Positions 17,350-26,797 are shown, counted from the stretch's first letter. The stretch is DNA of 64,000 bases from Tous-C4FEB sp044356555 (GCA_044356555.1 JBIKWB010000002.1:124001-188000), one strand, 5' to 3'. Made by a program: numbers and translations. Notes: generated from the letters alone by a model not told the origin.

Positions 17350-18990
17350 TTACTTCGCGGCGGTGGCGTCGAGGTAGACGCCTTTCAGCGGGTGCAGGTC
17401 GAGGAGGTTGCCATACCAGCCCTTCACCTCGGGGCGCACCAGGTTGTTGAGGGTGTAAAAATAGACGGGCGCGATGGGACATTCCTCGGCGAGGATTTCC
17501 TCACAACGTTGATAGAGGGCGTGACGGCGGGCTTGGTCGGCGGTCGAGCGGGCTTCGGCGATCAGGCGGTCATACTCGGCGTTTTTCCAGCCGGTCTGGT
17601 TGTTGCCGTTGTCGCTCGTCATGATGTCGAGAAACGTGCTCGGGTCGAGGTAGTCGCCGACCCACGCGAAGCGGGCGATCGTGTAGTTTCCGGCGCGCAT
17701 GGTGTCGCTCCAGACTTTGCCCTCCTGGTTGTAGAGCCCGATTTCGATGCCGAGATTTTTGCGCCACATTTGCTGCACGGCCTCGGCGATTTGGCGGTGG
17801 CCCTCGTTGGTGTTGAAGAGAATCTCGAGTTTCGGGAAACCTGCGCCGCCTGGGAAACCGGCTTCGGCCAGCAGCTTTTGCGCGGCGGAGATGTCCTGCG
17901 GCACGCTGGAGGTCGCGGTGAAGCCGGCGATGCCGGGCGGACAGAAGTTTCCGGCGGGGGTCTGCTTTCCTTTGGCGACGTCGCGCACGATGCTTGTGCG
18001 GTCGATGCTCATCGCGAGGGCGCGGCGTACGCGGACATCGTTGAGCGGAGGCCTGGTCACATTAAAACGGTAGATGTAGGTCGCGAGCAGCGGGGTGGGG
18101 TTGTAGGCGGGAGATTTCTCGGCCTCGTAAACGGCGATTTTGGAGATGGGCAGCGTGCTGGTGACGTGAAGCTGGCCGGCGCGGAAGGTGCGTTCCTCCG
18201 AGTCGGAGCTTTCGATCGGATAGAAGATGACCTCGCGGAGTTTCACGGCGGCGCGGTCCCAGTAGTGTTCGTTGCGCACGCCGCGGATGAACTGGTTGGG
18301 CTTCCAATCGACGAGGGTAAAGTAGCCGTTGCCGACGAGATTGCCGGGGCGCGTCCAAAGGGTGCCGCGGCGGTCGGCGCCCCCGAATTTCTCGAGCGTG
18401 GCGCGGTGCACGGGATACCAAGCGGAGTGGCAGACCACGGCGGGCAGATAAGGCACGGGGTGGTCGAGCGTGAGCACGAGGGTGCGATCGTCGGCCGCGC
18501 GGGCGCCGATGAGCGCGGGGTCGGTGATTTTGCCCGAGTTGAAGGCCTCGCCGTTTTTGAGGGCGAAGAGGAACGAAGCGTATTCGGCGGCGAGCTTGGG
18601 GCTGAGCATCCGGCGGTAGGCGAAGACGAAATCGTGCGCGGTGACGGGATCGCCATTGGACCACTTGGCGTTGGGGCGGAGCTGAAACGTCCACGTGAGA
18701 TTGTCGGGCGAGACGGCCCAGCGCTCGGCCACGGCGGGCACGGGCTCGCAGGTTTTGGCGTCGTATTGGGCGAGACCCTCGAAGAAAGCCATGACGAGGT
18801 TGAACGTCTGCTGGCTGTTGGTGATATGCGGGTCGAGATCGTTGGGCTCGGAGAGATTGCCGAGGTGGAGGATCTGGTCGCGGTTGCCGGCGACGACGTT
18901 GGACTCGCGCTTGGCGCATCCGACGAACACGACCGGCAAAGCCAGCACGAGCAGGGCGAGCCGGAGCAAGAGGGGGTGGAGAGAAGGCAT
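17350..18990 (-). CDS. Peptide ABC transporter substrate-binding lipoprotein (OppA/DppA family)
   Basis: A 546-residue family 5 extracellular solute-binding protein. The start at 18990 places a lipoprotein signal peptide first (hydrophobic stretch ending VVFVGCAK, lipobox Cys). The mature part starts with NLSEPNDLDPHITNSQQTFNLV, continues with LTWTFQLRPNAKWSNGDPVTAHDFVFAYRR, the family signature, and ends KGWYGNLLDLHPLKGVYLD as in OppA-type proteins. It should bind oligopeptides (or murein peptides) for import. No permease or ATPase gene is nearby, so it works with a transporter encoded elsewhere. A divergent ROK kinase gene starts 97 bp away, and the short shared region probably holds both promoters. 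Confidence 0.9.
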   Translation of the reverse strand: MPSLHPLLLRLALLVLALPVVFVGCAKRESNVVAGNRDQILHLGNLSEPNDLDPHITNSQQTFNLVMAFFEGLAQYDAKTCEPVPAVAERWAVSPDNLTWTFQLRPNAKWSNGDPVTAHDFVFAYRRMLSPKLAAEYASFLFALKNGEAFNSGKITDPALIGARAADDRTLVLTLDHPVPYLPAVVCHSAWYPVHRATLEKFGGADRRGTLWTRPGNLVGNGYFTLVDWKPNQFIRGVRNEHYWDRAAVKLREVIFYPIESSDSEERTFRAGQLHVTSTLPISKIAVYEAEKSPAYNPTPLLATYIYRFNVTRPPLNDVRVRRALAMSIDRTSIVRDVAKGKQTPAGNFCPPGIAGFTATSSVPQDISAAQKLLAEAGFPGGAGFPKLEILFNTNEGHRQIAEAVQQMWRKNLGIEIGLYNQEGKVWSDTMRAGNYTIARFAWVGDYLDPSTFLDIMTSDNGNNQTGWKNAEYDRLIAEARSTADQARRHALYQRCEEILAEECPIAPVYFYTLNNLVRPEVKGWYGNLLDLHPLKGVYLDATAAK

Positions 18991-19087
18991 GAGAAAAGGT
19001 GGGCGCAGAGGAAAGAGGCTTGCGAGCGTGAACCCGGCCTTCAAAGCACGGGGCGTCTCAAGCGACAACCCCAACCCAATCCAACTC

Positions 19088-20017
19088 ATGACGAATATAA
19101 TCGGCGTCGATATCGGCGGCACCAAGTGCGCGGTGTGTGTGCCCGAGGGCGAAGGACGGGTGCGGGAAGCGGCCCGGTGGGCGACGTCGGATGTGCAGGG
19201 CACGCTGGCGCGGATTTATGCGGAAGTCGCCGCACTGCGGCCGACGGCGGAGACGGTTTTCGGCGTGTCCTGCGGCGGGCCGCTCGACGCGACGCGCGGC
19301 GTAATTTTGTCGCCGCCGAATCTGCCGGGCTGGGACCGGATCGCGATCTGCGCGGAGCTGACGGCGCGGTTTGGCGGGCGGGCGTTTTTGATGAACGATG
19401 CGAACGCGTGCGCCTTGGCCGAGTGGCAGTTTGGCGCGGGGCGGGGTTGCCGCAGCATGGTGTTTCTGACGATGGGCACCGGCATGGGCGCGGGCCTGAT
19501 CCTCGACGGGCGGCTCTATGAAGGCGCGTGCGGCAACGCGGGTGAGGTCGGGCACGTGCGCCTCGCGGCGGATGGCCCGGTGGGGTTTGGCAAGGCGGGT
19601 TCGTTTGAAGGTTTTTGCTCGGGCGGGGGAATCGCGCAAATCGCGCGGCTACGGGTGGCGGAATTCAGCGGCGGGAGCGTGCTGAAAAAGATCGCGCCGG
19701 AGAAACTCACGGCGCGGGTGGTCGGCGAAGCGGCGGCGGCGGGGGACGCGCTGGCGTTGGCGCTGTGGCATGAAGTCGGCACGAAACTTGGCGAGGCCCT
19801 TGCGCTCATCGTCGATGTGTTGAATCCCGAGCGGATCGTGATCGGGAGCATTTACGCGCGCTGCGAGCGGTGGATCGCTCCGGCGATGCAGGTGGCGCTC
19901 GCGCGCGAGGCCTTGGCCGAAAGTGTGCGCGGGTGTGAAGTCAGGCCGGCAGAACTCGGCGACGAGATCGGAAGCTACGCCGCGGTGGCCATTGCGCGGT
20001 ACCACGCTCGCGCTTGA
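19088..20017 (+). CDS. ROK family sugar kinase (glucokinase-like)
   Basis: A 309-residue ROK kinase. The start at 19088 gives MTNIIGVDIGGTKCAV, the ATP-binding phosphate-1 motif right at the N-terminus. Other motifs are FGVSCGGPLD, MNDANACALAEW (catalytic Asp region) and MGTGMGAGLILDGRLYEGACGNAGEVGH (ROK signature with the metal-site His). The usual zinc motif CxCGxxGCxE is replaced by VGFGKAGSFE, so all three Cys are gone while Gly and Glu remain. I believe this variant occurs in other ROK proteins. No DNA-binding domain is attached, so it is an enzyme rather than a NagC-type repressor. The substrate is probably a hexose or N-acetylated sugar; the gene is not next to a sugar locus. Confidence 0.88.
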   Translation: MTNIIGVDIGGTKCAVCVPEGEGRVREAARWATSDVQGTLARIYAEVAALRPTAETVFGVSCGGPLDATRGVILSPPNLPGWDRIAICAELTARFGGRAFLMNDANACALAEWQFGAGRGCRSMVFLTMGTGMGAGLILDGRLYEGACGNAGEVGHVRLAADGPVGFGKAGSFEGFCSGGGIAQIARLRVAEFSGGSVLKKIAPEKLTARVVGEAAAAGDALALALWHEVGTKLGEALALIVDVLNPERIVIGSIYARCERWIAPAMQVALAREALAESVRGCEVRPAELGDEIGSYAAVAIARYHARA

Positions 20018-20020
20018 ACG

Positions 20021-20680
20021 TCAGATCACCGTGACCGGCGGCGGCTGGAGTTTGGCGATCTCGGCCATGATGCGTTCGCTGGCGACCTGGTAGCGCTCTT
20101 TGCCGGCGGCGGGATCGTCGTAAACGGCGGGCGGGATCGGGCGGCCGAAGACGACGGTGACCGGTGCGCCGAAGCGCAGGCGTCCGCGGCGGTCGAAGGC
20201 TTCGAAGGAGCCGAAGAGTCGAGCGGGCACGACGGGAACCTGCGTGCGGCAGGCGAAGAGGCCGACGCCGGGCTTGGGCTTTTGGAGCAGGCCGTCGGGC
20301 GAGCGGGTGCCCTCGGGGAACATGATGATGACACGCTCCTGCTTGATGGCCGCGAGGACCCGCTTGATCGCGCCGACATCGGAACCGCCGTCGCGGTCCA
20401 CGGGGATGACGCCGACGCGGTTGAGCCACCACGCGGGAAAGCCGGGTTTCCAAAGAGTTTTGCGGGCGAAAAACGTGACCTGCCGCGGTATCTGCGACCC
20501 GAGGATGAACGGGTCGAGATGGCTCGCGTGATTGGCAGCGACGAGGTGGCCGCCGGTTTTGGGCAGGAGGTTCACGCCGACGACGTCCCCTCGAAAAGAG
20601 ATCTCGTGCAGCACGGCGGCGAGGTAGTGGCAAAACCCGTAAACGTGGTCCATGCCGAGTTGGGGGAAGGCGCGGCTCAT
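20021..20680 (-). CDS. plsC: 1-acyl-sn-glycerol-3-phosphate acyltransferase (PlsC family)
   Basis: A 219-residue acyltransferase that makes phosphatidic acid from lysophosphatidate in phospholipid synthesis. It carries the HX4D catalytic box NHASHLD (H51-D56) and the substrate box FPEGTRS (121-127), at the usual spacing. The rest fits PlsC: a hydrophobic N-terminal part, then VGVIPVDRD and PVVPARLFGS. Its start overlaps the stop of cmk by four bases, and cmk overlaps aroA by one, so the three genes form an operon transcribed aroA-cmk-plsC. aroA-cmk pairs are common in bacteria. Only 3 bp separate its stop from the convergent ROK gene. Confidence 0.9.
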   Translation of the reverse strand: MSRAFPQLGMDHVYGFCHYLAAVLHEISFRGDVVGVNLLPKTGGHLVAANHASHLDPFILGSQIPRQVTFFARKTLWKPGFPAWWLNRVGVIPVDRDGGSDVGAIKRVLAAIKQERVIIMFPEGTRSPDGLLQKPKPGVGLFACRTQVPVVPARLFGSFEAFDRRGRLRFGAPVTVVFGRPIPPAVYDDPAAGKERYQVASERIMAEIAKLQPPPVTVI

Positions 20681-21339
20681 GGGGCGAGGCGGGCGGCGAT
20701 GGGTGTGGCGATTTTGTCCACGACCTCGGCGAGGGTGAGGTGGGTGCCGTCGATCACGGTGGCGCCCTGCAGGCTTTCTTCGAGACGCTGGCGGTCGAGG
20801 GTGTCGCGGCGGGCGACTTGATCATGGAGACCTTGTTGTTCGCGGCGGCGGGCCCGTTCTACGGGATCGGCAAACAGGAAGAAGCGAAAATCGGCGTCGG
20901 GAAAAATCTTCGAACCGATGTCGCGGCCTTCCATCACGAGACCGTTGAAGTCGTGGCGTCGGGCGGTGTCGGCCTGACTGCGCTGGTAGTCGAGCAAGGC
21001 CGAGCGCACCTCGGGGATCGCGGCGAAGGAGGCCACATGGGCGGTGACCTCGGCGCTGCGAATCTCGGCGTCCGGGATCGTGTGGCCGGCGAGTTCGATC
21101 TCGGCGTTGCGGCCGGTGACTCGGGTGGTGACGGTGACGGCGGCCAAGGCGGTCTTCACGCCGGGCAGATCGGTGGGCGTGACGCCGCGGCGGAGGAGTT
21201 CGGCGGTGAGCGCGCGGTAGTAGGAGCCGGTGTCGGCGTGAAGAAAATGAAACCGTTCGCTGAGGGTGCGCGAGGTGGAGGATTTGCCCGAGGCGGCGCC
21301 GCCGTCGATGGCGACGATGAGGAAGGGTGATCTGGGCAT
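20677..21339 (-). CDS. cmk: Cytidylate kinase
   Basis: A 220-residue CMP/dCMP kinase. The start at 21339 gives MPRSPFLIVAIDGGAASGKSST with the P-loop at residues 13-21. Further motifs are LHADTGSYYRALT (nucleoside-binding), VMEGRDIGSKIFPDADFRFFL (acceptor base recognition) and ARRREQQG in the lid. The length matches bacterial Cmk (about 220-230). A longer open frame upstream runs into aroA and adds no homology. The start codon overlaps the aroA stop (TGATG), and the stop overlaps plsC (ATGA). Confidence 0.93.
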   Translation of the reverse strand: MPRSPFLIVAIDGGAASGKSSTSRTLSERFHFLHADTGSYYRALTAELLRRGVTPTDLPGVKTALAAVTVTTRVTGRNAEIELAGHTIPDAEIRSAEVTAHVASFAAIPEVRSALLDYQRSQADTARRHDFNGLVMEGRDIGSKIFPDADFRFFLFADPVERARRREQQGLHDQVARRDTLDRQRLEESLQGATVIDGTHLTLAEVVDKIATPIAARLAP

Positions 21340-22682
21340 CAGGGAGCGAACGAATTTTGCCGGACGGTTTCCAGCAACTCGAAAAAGTGCGGGAAGGTTT
21401 TGGCGCAACAGGCCGGGTCTTTGATGGTGAGCCAAGGCTGGCCGTCGCCGCGGAGATCGAGACAGCCGAGAATGGCGAAACTCATGGCGAAGCGGTGGTC
21501 GCCGTAGGTCTCGATGGTCTCGCCGCTGCGGAGGTAGCGCGGCTGGATTTCGAGAGCGTCGGGTTTCTCGACGACATGCTGGCTGAGGCGCGTGAGCTCG
21601 CGGGCCATGCCGGCGACGCGATCGGTTTCTTGTTTCCGCGTGTGGGCGATGCCGGAAATATTTGTGGGGCCGGCGAGCAGGGGCGAAATCGCGGCGAGGG
21701 TGAGAAACGTGTCGGAGAATTCGGAGAAATTCTGGGTGACGCCGCGTTGCATGTTCGTTTGCGAGAAGGCCGAGTCGAGGCCGCCCGATGCGGGGCGAAT
21801 CGCCGCGCCGACGCGGGTGAGCACCTCGGCGAAATGCGTGTCGCCTTGAAGGCCGACCCCGGGAGCGCGGAGGAAGGGCAGGTGAAGTTTGCCGCCGGTC
21901 ACGATCGGCAGCGCGAGAAAATAGCTGGCGGCGGTGGCGTCGGGCTCGATGGCGAAGCGGGCAGGCGGTTGGTAGCGGCCCGGGTTGAGGACGAATGTGT
22001 CGGGTTCGGCCTGCGGGCCGACTTCGTAGCCAAACTCCGCCATGAGGCGCGTGGTCATGGCGATGAAAGGCCGGCGCACCTCGGCGGTGAGCGCGATGGC
22101 GACCGGTCCGGCGGCGAGCGGCGCGACCATGAGGAGGCCGGAGAGGAGTTGGCTGCTCTCGCTGGCATCGATGCTCACGGCGCCGCCGCGCAGACCATGG
22201 GCGTGGATCTCGATGGGAAAATAGCCCTCGTCGCCGAGGCAGCGGATATCGGCGCCGAGCGAGCGCAGCGCCTCGATCAGGGCGCGCATGGGGCGCTTAC
22301 GCATCTGAGGCACGCCGTCGAGCCGGTAGACGCCGCGGGGGGCAGCGGCGCAAAGCGCGGTGAGAAAACGGGCGGCGGTGCCCGCAAGGCCGACGAAGAG
22401 TTCGACGGGGGCGGCATCGGCCGGGAAGGCCCTAGCTTGGTCGGCGACGCGGACGGTGAGTGCCGCTTCGTCGGCAGTGACAGTGAAGCCGAGTCTGCGT
22501 AACGCATCGGCCATGAGGCGGGTGTCCTCGCTGAACAGCGCGCCAGTGAGCGTAACGGGCGTAGCGCCGAGGGCCGCGAGCAAGAGGGCGCGGTTGGTCA
22601 GGCTCTTGGAGCCGGGCACGATGACCTCACCGCGGACGGGCCGGGTGAACGGTGTGATAGGTAACAGTTCGGGCAGTGGCAT
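21339..22682 (-). CDS. aroA: 3-phosphoshikimate 1-carboxyvinyltransferase (EPSP synthase)
   Basis: A 447-residue EPSP synthase of the shikimate pathway. Recognised motifs are PGSKSLTNRALLLAAL (residues 22-37, phosphate and shikimate binding), GLAGTAARFLTAL (PEP-binding region), RLDGVPQMRKRPM, and RKQETDRVAGMARELTRLS near the C-terminus. The start at 22682 removes a 44-residue upstream extension that reads through a dispersed repeat remnant and has no homology. First gene of the aroA-cmk-plsC operon; the gap to the next upstream remnant is about 130 bp. Confidence 0.93.
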   Translation of the reverse strand: MPLPELLPITPFTRPVRGEVIVPGSKSLTNRALLLAALGATPVTLTGALFSEDTRLMADALRRLGFTVTADEAALTVRVADQARAFPADAAPVELFVGLAGTAARFLTALCAAAPRGVYRLDGVPQMRKRPMRALIEALRSLGADIRCLGDEGYFPIEIHAHGLRGGAVSIDASESSQLLSGLLMVAPLAAGPVAIALTAEVRRPFIAMTTRLMAEFGYEVGPQAEPDTFVLNPGRYQPPARFAIEPDATAASYFLALPIVTGGKLHLPFLRAPGVGLQGDTHFAEVLTRVGAAIRPASGGLDSAFSQTNMQRGVTQNFSEFSDTFLTLAAISPLLAGPTNISGIAHTRKQETDRVAGMARELTRLSQHVVEKPDALEIQPRYLRSGETIETYGDHRFAMSFAILGCLDLRGDGQPWLTIKDPACCAKTFPHFFELLETVRQNSFAP

Positions 22683-22757
22683 GCGGGAAGGAGACCGGAG
22701 ATGGGAGGGGGAAGCGGGTGCGACGCCAAGGGGTTTTTGTGGGGGGCCGAGAGTGGT

Positions 22758-22779
22758 GCGGGCGGGGTGACCGTGCCAC
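22758..22779. repeat. Partial copy of the 55-bp dispersed element
   Basis: The stretch ending ACCGTGCCAC resembles the right half of the element at 17261-17315 (CGGGTGGGACGCCCGTGCCAC) but lacks the left hairpin and has base changes. In the minus-strand frame upstream of aroA it reads SWHGHPAR, the type of peptide that this repeat family produces. It is a remnant at best. Confidence 0.4.
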
Positions 22780-22810
22780 GACTCGATCCGGCGCTCGCCG
22801 TGAGGAGCGA

Positions 22811-23080
22811 TCAAGGCCCGATCTTTAGAATGCGGTCGTTGTAGCTGTCGGTGATGTAAAGGGTGCCATCGCGGTGGACGGTGACGCCGTGGGGCGGGCG
22901 AGTTCGGCTTGATCCGGCGGGACCGTCGTCGCCTGAGTTACTTGGGTTGGATTGGCCGGCGACGTGGGTGAGAACGCCGGTTTTCGTGGCGAGGCGGAGC
23001 GGGCGGTGGCCGTTAGCCATTTCAATGATGAAGGCATCGCCGGCGGCGTTGAATTCGACGCCGCCGGGCTCGCGGAGTTC
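22811..23080 (-). pseudogene. NHL-repeat protein remnant
   Basis: The last about 88 codons of an open frame read like the end of an NHL-repeat beta-propeller: LREPGGVEFNAAGDAFIIEM, TGVLTHVAG, GDDGPAG, then PHGVTVHRDGTLYITDSYNDRI. The usual pattern GxSGDGGPAxxAxLxxP is degraded (SNSGDDGPAGSSRTRPP). Upstream of about 23080 the frame shows no propeller sequence and no credible start or signal peptide. It is therefore most likely the 3' remnant of a longer secreted NHL protein, which often accompanies PVC heme proteins. It could also be a short diverged gene, but I consider this less likely. Confidence 0.55.
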
Positions 23081-23316
23081 AGCTGCGGCCAAGGACGGCT
23101 GCGCCCTCGCGCGGCTAACGAAGGAGGTCGCGGAGGAGGAACGTGGGACCGATAACGGTGAGGATGCGATCGAGGAATCGGGTCGGCATCGGAGTGGATC
23201 AGGCGGGCGCCCCCTGAGCCAGGGGCGCTTGGACTTCAGCCGCGGCGCGCCCACCGGATCGTTTTTTGTCGGGCTGTGATTGCGGCTGGCTGGGCCCGCA
23301 GGGCGGTGCTCGTCCG

Positions 23317-26300
23317 TTAGTTCAGCGGGTGCTCTTTGAGCAATTCTTCCGTGGTGTAGAGCATCATGCGTCCGGGGTTTTTGGCGCGGACCTTTTCGAC
23401 CTCTTCGGCTTTGATGGGAGCGGCTTCGTTGCCAAAACTGTTCCGCACGAAGGTCAGCACGGCCGCAACTTCCACGTCGTTCAACATGCCGCCGAAGGGG
23501 GTCATCGGCACCTGACCGTCGTATTTTTTGCCGTTAACCTCGAGCGGTCCCATCAAGCCGTAAAGCGTGAGCTTGATCAGTCGCTCGGAGTCCTCGGTGA
23601 CCCAAGAATTTTTAGTCAATGGAGGGAACGCGGGGTCGAGGCCTTTGCCGTCCGCTTGATGACAGGTGACGCAGTGGCCTTCGCGCAGGTAGATCTGTTG
23701 GCCCGCGAGGTACTGCTCCTGACCGGCGGTGTTGAGGTAGAGCGGGGCGGTGCGTTGCGCGTGCTCGGGCTTCTCGGCTTCCGTGACGCCGGTGAGGCGG
23801 TTGGCGGCAGTCTTCACTACCTCTTTGCTCCAGCGGTCGAGCGGTTGGGCCGAACCGATGGCCACGATATTTTTCGCCGCGGGCACATCTGGTAACCAAG
23901 ATGCCGCGACCACGGCCTCGAGGCGCACGCGGCCCTGCTCATCGGCCGCGGCCTTTTCCAGCAAAGCGGCGTGGTCCGCGATGCGGTGGGTGTTGTAGCG
24001 CAGCACGCGGACGGCCGCCGCGCGGGCACGGAAATCGGACGACGCCAGCAACTCGCGCAGCAAGGGTTCGTCCACGGCGTTCATGCCCCAGGTAACCCAG
24101 AGCGCCTCGAGTTTTGCGTGGATGTCGGTTTGGGCGGAGGCCCACTTTTTCACGGCGGGTAGGACTTCGGAAACGGGGTGATTACGGATTTCGCGGCGAG
24201 TGCGATAGCGGGTGCGGCTCTCGGGTTCATTTAGGTTTTCGAGCAAGGTGGCCAGCGGGGCTCCGGCGATTTGTGCCGGCTTCACCAAGGGCCGCCCGGG
24301 ATAGGTGATGCGGTAGATGCGGCCGTGGTTCTTGTCGCGCATGGGATCGCGCGCGTTGTGCTGCATGTGTCCGATGAGAATGTTGTGCCAGTCGATCACA
24401 TAGAGGGAACCGTCGGGCGCGAATTCGAGGTCGACGGGCCGGAAATTACGGTCGGTGCTGGTGAGCAAGTCGTGACGGAACGTGGTCTTCCAACCGGTGC
24501 CGTCATCCTCGATCTGGTGTTGTTTGATGCCGAGGAAGCCGATCGCGTTGCCGAGGATGATGTCGCCTTGGACCTCGTCCGGGAAATGGCGGGAGGAGAT
24601 GATTTCAAGTCCGGAGGTGGGACGCACTTTCTCGGCCGCGGGAATGAGGTCGATGGTCGCCGGCGTCTTGCTCCCGAACGTGGGCTTCACCTGCATGGGC
24701 AGGGCCCAGTTCATCTGCGTGCCCGAGGTGAAGAGGAAAAAATCCTGCCCCCATCGGTCGAAGACGTAGCCCCAAGGATTGGGGATGTTCATCTGGATGG
24801 TGCGCTCGAGCATCCCGCGCTGCGGGCTGTAGCGGAAGAAGCCGCCGTCAACGCAGCGCACGGGGCCGTAAGGCGTCTCGACATTGCTGTGCAGAAATAC
24901 GCCCTCGCAGAGCATGAACGCACCGCTGGGGTCGGCGGTGTAAGCGCTGATGGCGTGGTGCGTGTCATGCGTATCGAAACCGCCGAGGATGATCTCCTGG
25001 CGGTCGGCTTTGTCATCGCCGTCGGTATCGCGGAGGAGGACAAGATTTGGCTCTTGGGAGAGGTAAACTCCCTCGGGGGCGAATTCGAAACCGATGGGCA
25101 GATAGAGATTGTCGGCAAAAACCGTTTCTTTGTCGGCCTTCCCGTCGCCATCGGTGTCTTCGTAAATCAGGAGCTTGTCGTTGGGCAAAGCGTCGCCGGG
25201 GCGATAGGCGGGATAGGCCGGCATCGCCGCGACCCAAAGACGGCCCCGGTTGTCGAACGACAGTTGCATCGGGTTGGCGAGATTGGGGAATTCCTTTTCG
25301 CTCGCGAAAAGCTCGACCTTGTAACCCGGAGGAACGGTGAGCCCGGCGACGCTTTCGTCGGCCGGGAGGATTTGGGTGGTGCCGTTTTTGATGCTGGGCG
25401 CGTAGTTCGTGGGCACGGGCGGCAGGACGTGCGTGGTGCTGTCGTCGACGACGAGGTCGTTCTTACGACCCGCGGCGATATTGTGGATGGCGCTGTCGCG
25501 CAACGCGGTCATCTCGCGGGTTTTTTTGACCTCGTCGGGATAATTCTGCGGGCCGTAGGGACCGTAGCGCCGGCCATAGGCATGGACACCGTTCACGAGG
25601 TTGTAGTCGTTGTTCCAAAAGTAGTCTTTCTGCGTCACCGCGCGATGAATGAGCGCGGGATCGGCTTTCGAGACGCGCGGTTGCTCGCCGTAGAGTCCGT
25701 TCGCAAGCAGCTTGGCGACGAGTTTGTAGCCTTCGTCGTTGGGGATGAAGCCGCCCGTGGTGAGGGGCTCGCGGGCGTCTTTATAGAGCGCCAGCATCGG
25801 GTTGAAGAGATCGATGAAGGTGAGGCCGTGTTTTTGCGCGACGGAGAGGATGGCCTTGGTGTAAAGCGCGAGGTTGAGGTTTTCCTTTATCCCGTCGGGC
25901 AGATCCCGCTTCGCGGATTGGTTTTCGTAGGCGATCGGCGACACGAGCACGACGCGGGGTGCTGTTTGGCCGTTGTAGGCTTTGCTCAACGTGTGCTGCA
26001 CCCAGGCTTCCAACTCGGATTCGAAATTGGCGACTTTGCCCGGACCGTCGAACGATTCGTTGTAACCGAAGAAGGCGACGAGGGTGTCGGCTTTGAGGTG
26101 CGTGAGCCATTGGTCGGGGGTCGGGAAGAAACCCTCGCCCCGGTGGATTTTGAGTTCGGGGTGGAATTTCTCGGCACCGGGAAACGCCCACTGGGAAGCC
26201 CGTGATGGATGCGGCCGAAACCCGGGAGTGTCGCCCACATGACCCATGTTGCGGAAGAACAACGCGTGTTCAGGGTAGCGGAGGGCGAGTTCGGTTTCGA

Positions 26301-26631
26301 TGCGGTGATAGTAAACATCGCGCTCGGCGAGCCCGTTTCCGATGAGCACGATACGTTCGCCTTTTTCCGGAGGTGCGACGACTTGCGGGCGACGGGTGGT
26401 GGCCGGACCTGGTTCGGTTTTGAAGGTGTGTGGCGCGTCGTAGATTTTAGGCGGTTGTTTGGCGGCTGGGGCCTTCTTCGCCGCGGGACTGTCTGCGCCT
26501 TCAGGTTGTTTCGCGGGTTGATTTTGACCGGTATCGGCAGCGATTTCCTGGGTGACCGGAGTGGCGGCGTGGATCGACGCGGGTAAGGCCAAGGCAGCGA
26601 CAAATAGAAGGGAAATTTTTGGGATGGTCAT
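23317..26631 (-). CDS. PVC-type heme-binding CxxCH protein with SGNH, beta-propeller and HEAT-like parts
   Basis: A 1104-residue secreted protein of the family found in Planctomycetes and Verrucomicrobia. Order: signal peptide (to HAA), a Pro/Lys/Ala-rich linker, an SGNH-hydrolase-like domain (about residues 90-330), a glucose/sorbosone-dehydrogenase-like propeller (about 440-810; VPPGYKVELFASEKEF, YEDTDGDGKADKETVFADNL, DLEFAPDGSLYVIDWHN), a helical HEAT-like region (about 825-940) and a C-terminal cytochrome c with CVTCH. The SGNH part has GNGLAERD instead of the catalytic GDS and lacks the usual DxxH, so it may bind rather than cleave; I recall the GNxLAxR form in this family. It probably oxidises a carbohydrate in the periplasm and passes electrons to its heme. 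The substrate is unknown. It is divergent from cimA with a 166-bp gap. Confidence 0.88.
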   Translation of the reverse strand: MTIPKISLLFVAALALPASIHAATPVTQEIAADTGQNQPAKQPEGADSPAAKKAPAAKQPPKIYDAPHTFKTEPGPATTRRPQVVAPPEKGERIVLIGNGLAERDVYYHRIETELALRYPEHALFFRNMGHVGDTPGFRPHPSRASQWAFPGAEKFHPELKIHRGEGFFPTPDQWLTHLKADTLVAFFGYNESFDGPGKVANFESELEAWVQHTLSKAYNGQTAPRVVLVSPIAYENQSAKRDLPDGIKENLNLALYTKAILSVAQKHGLTFIDLFNPMLALYKDAREPLTTGGFIPNDEGYKLVAKLLANGLYGEQPRVSKADPALIHRAVTQKDYFWNNDYNLVNGVHAYGRRYGPYGPQNYPDEVKKTREMTALRDSAIHNIAAGRKNDLVVDDSTTHVLPPVPTNYAPSIKNGTTQILPADESVAGLTVPPGYKVELFASEKEFPNLANPMQLSFDNRGRLWVAAMPAYPAYRPGDALPNDKLLIYEDTDGDGKADKETVFADNLYLPIGFEFAPEGVYLSQEPNLVLLRDTDGDDKADRQEIILGGFDTHDTHHAISAYTADPSGAFMLCEGVFLHSNVETPYGPVRCVDGGFFRYSPQRGMLERTIQMNIPNPWGYVFDRWGQDFFLFTSGTQMNWALPMQVKPTFGSKTPATIDLIPAAEKVRPTSGLEIISSRHFPDEVQGDIILGNAIGFLGIKQHQIEDDGTGWKTTFRHDLLTSTDRNFRPVDLEFAPDGSLYVIDWHNILIGHMQHNARDPMRDKNHGRIYRITYPGRPLVKPAQIAGAPLATLLENLNEPESRTRYRTRREIRNHPVSEVLPAVKKWASAQTDIHAKLEALWVTWGMNAVDEPLLRELLASSDFRARAAAVRVLRYNTHRIADHAALLEKAAADEQGRVRLEAVVAASWLPDVPAAKNIVAIGSAQPLDRWSKEVVKTAANRLTGVTEAEKPEHAQRTAPLYLNTAGQEQYLAGQQIYLREGHCVTCHQADGKGLDPAFPPLTKNSWVTEDSERLIKLTLYGLMGPLEVNGKKYDGQVPMTPFGGMLNDVEVAAVLTFVRNSFGNEAAPIKAEEVEKVRAKNPGRMMLYTTEELLKEHPLN

Positions 26632-26797
26632 TGGGGGCGAGAAGACGATCCAAACCTTACGGCGGTAAAGTGAGACGAGAGAAGCCTGAATCCATTACGG
26701 TCCGGAGAGCGGTGAGGTGCGGGGATTTACCGGCGCACCCAAGTCGGCAAAAGCTCCCTTGCCAGAGCGGGCACGACTCGCAACGTGACGGGTTCTC

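Noticed and set aside
17266..19521. Plus-strand open frame of 751 codons
   Set aside because: It is antisense to the peptide-binding protein gene, whose lipobox and family motifs are clear. Long antisense frames are expected from GC-rich codon use.
24271..26205. Plus-strand open frame of 644 codons
   Set aside because: It is the mirror of the PVC-type heme protein gene and has no recognisable domain.
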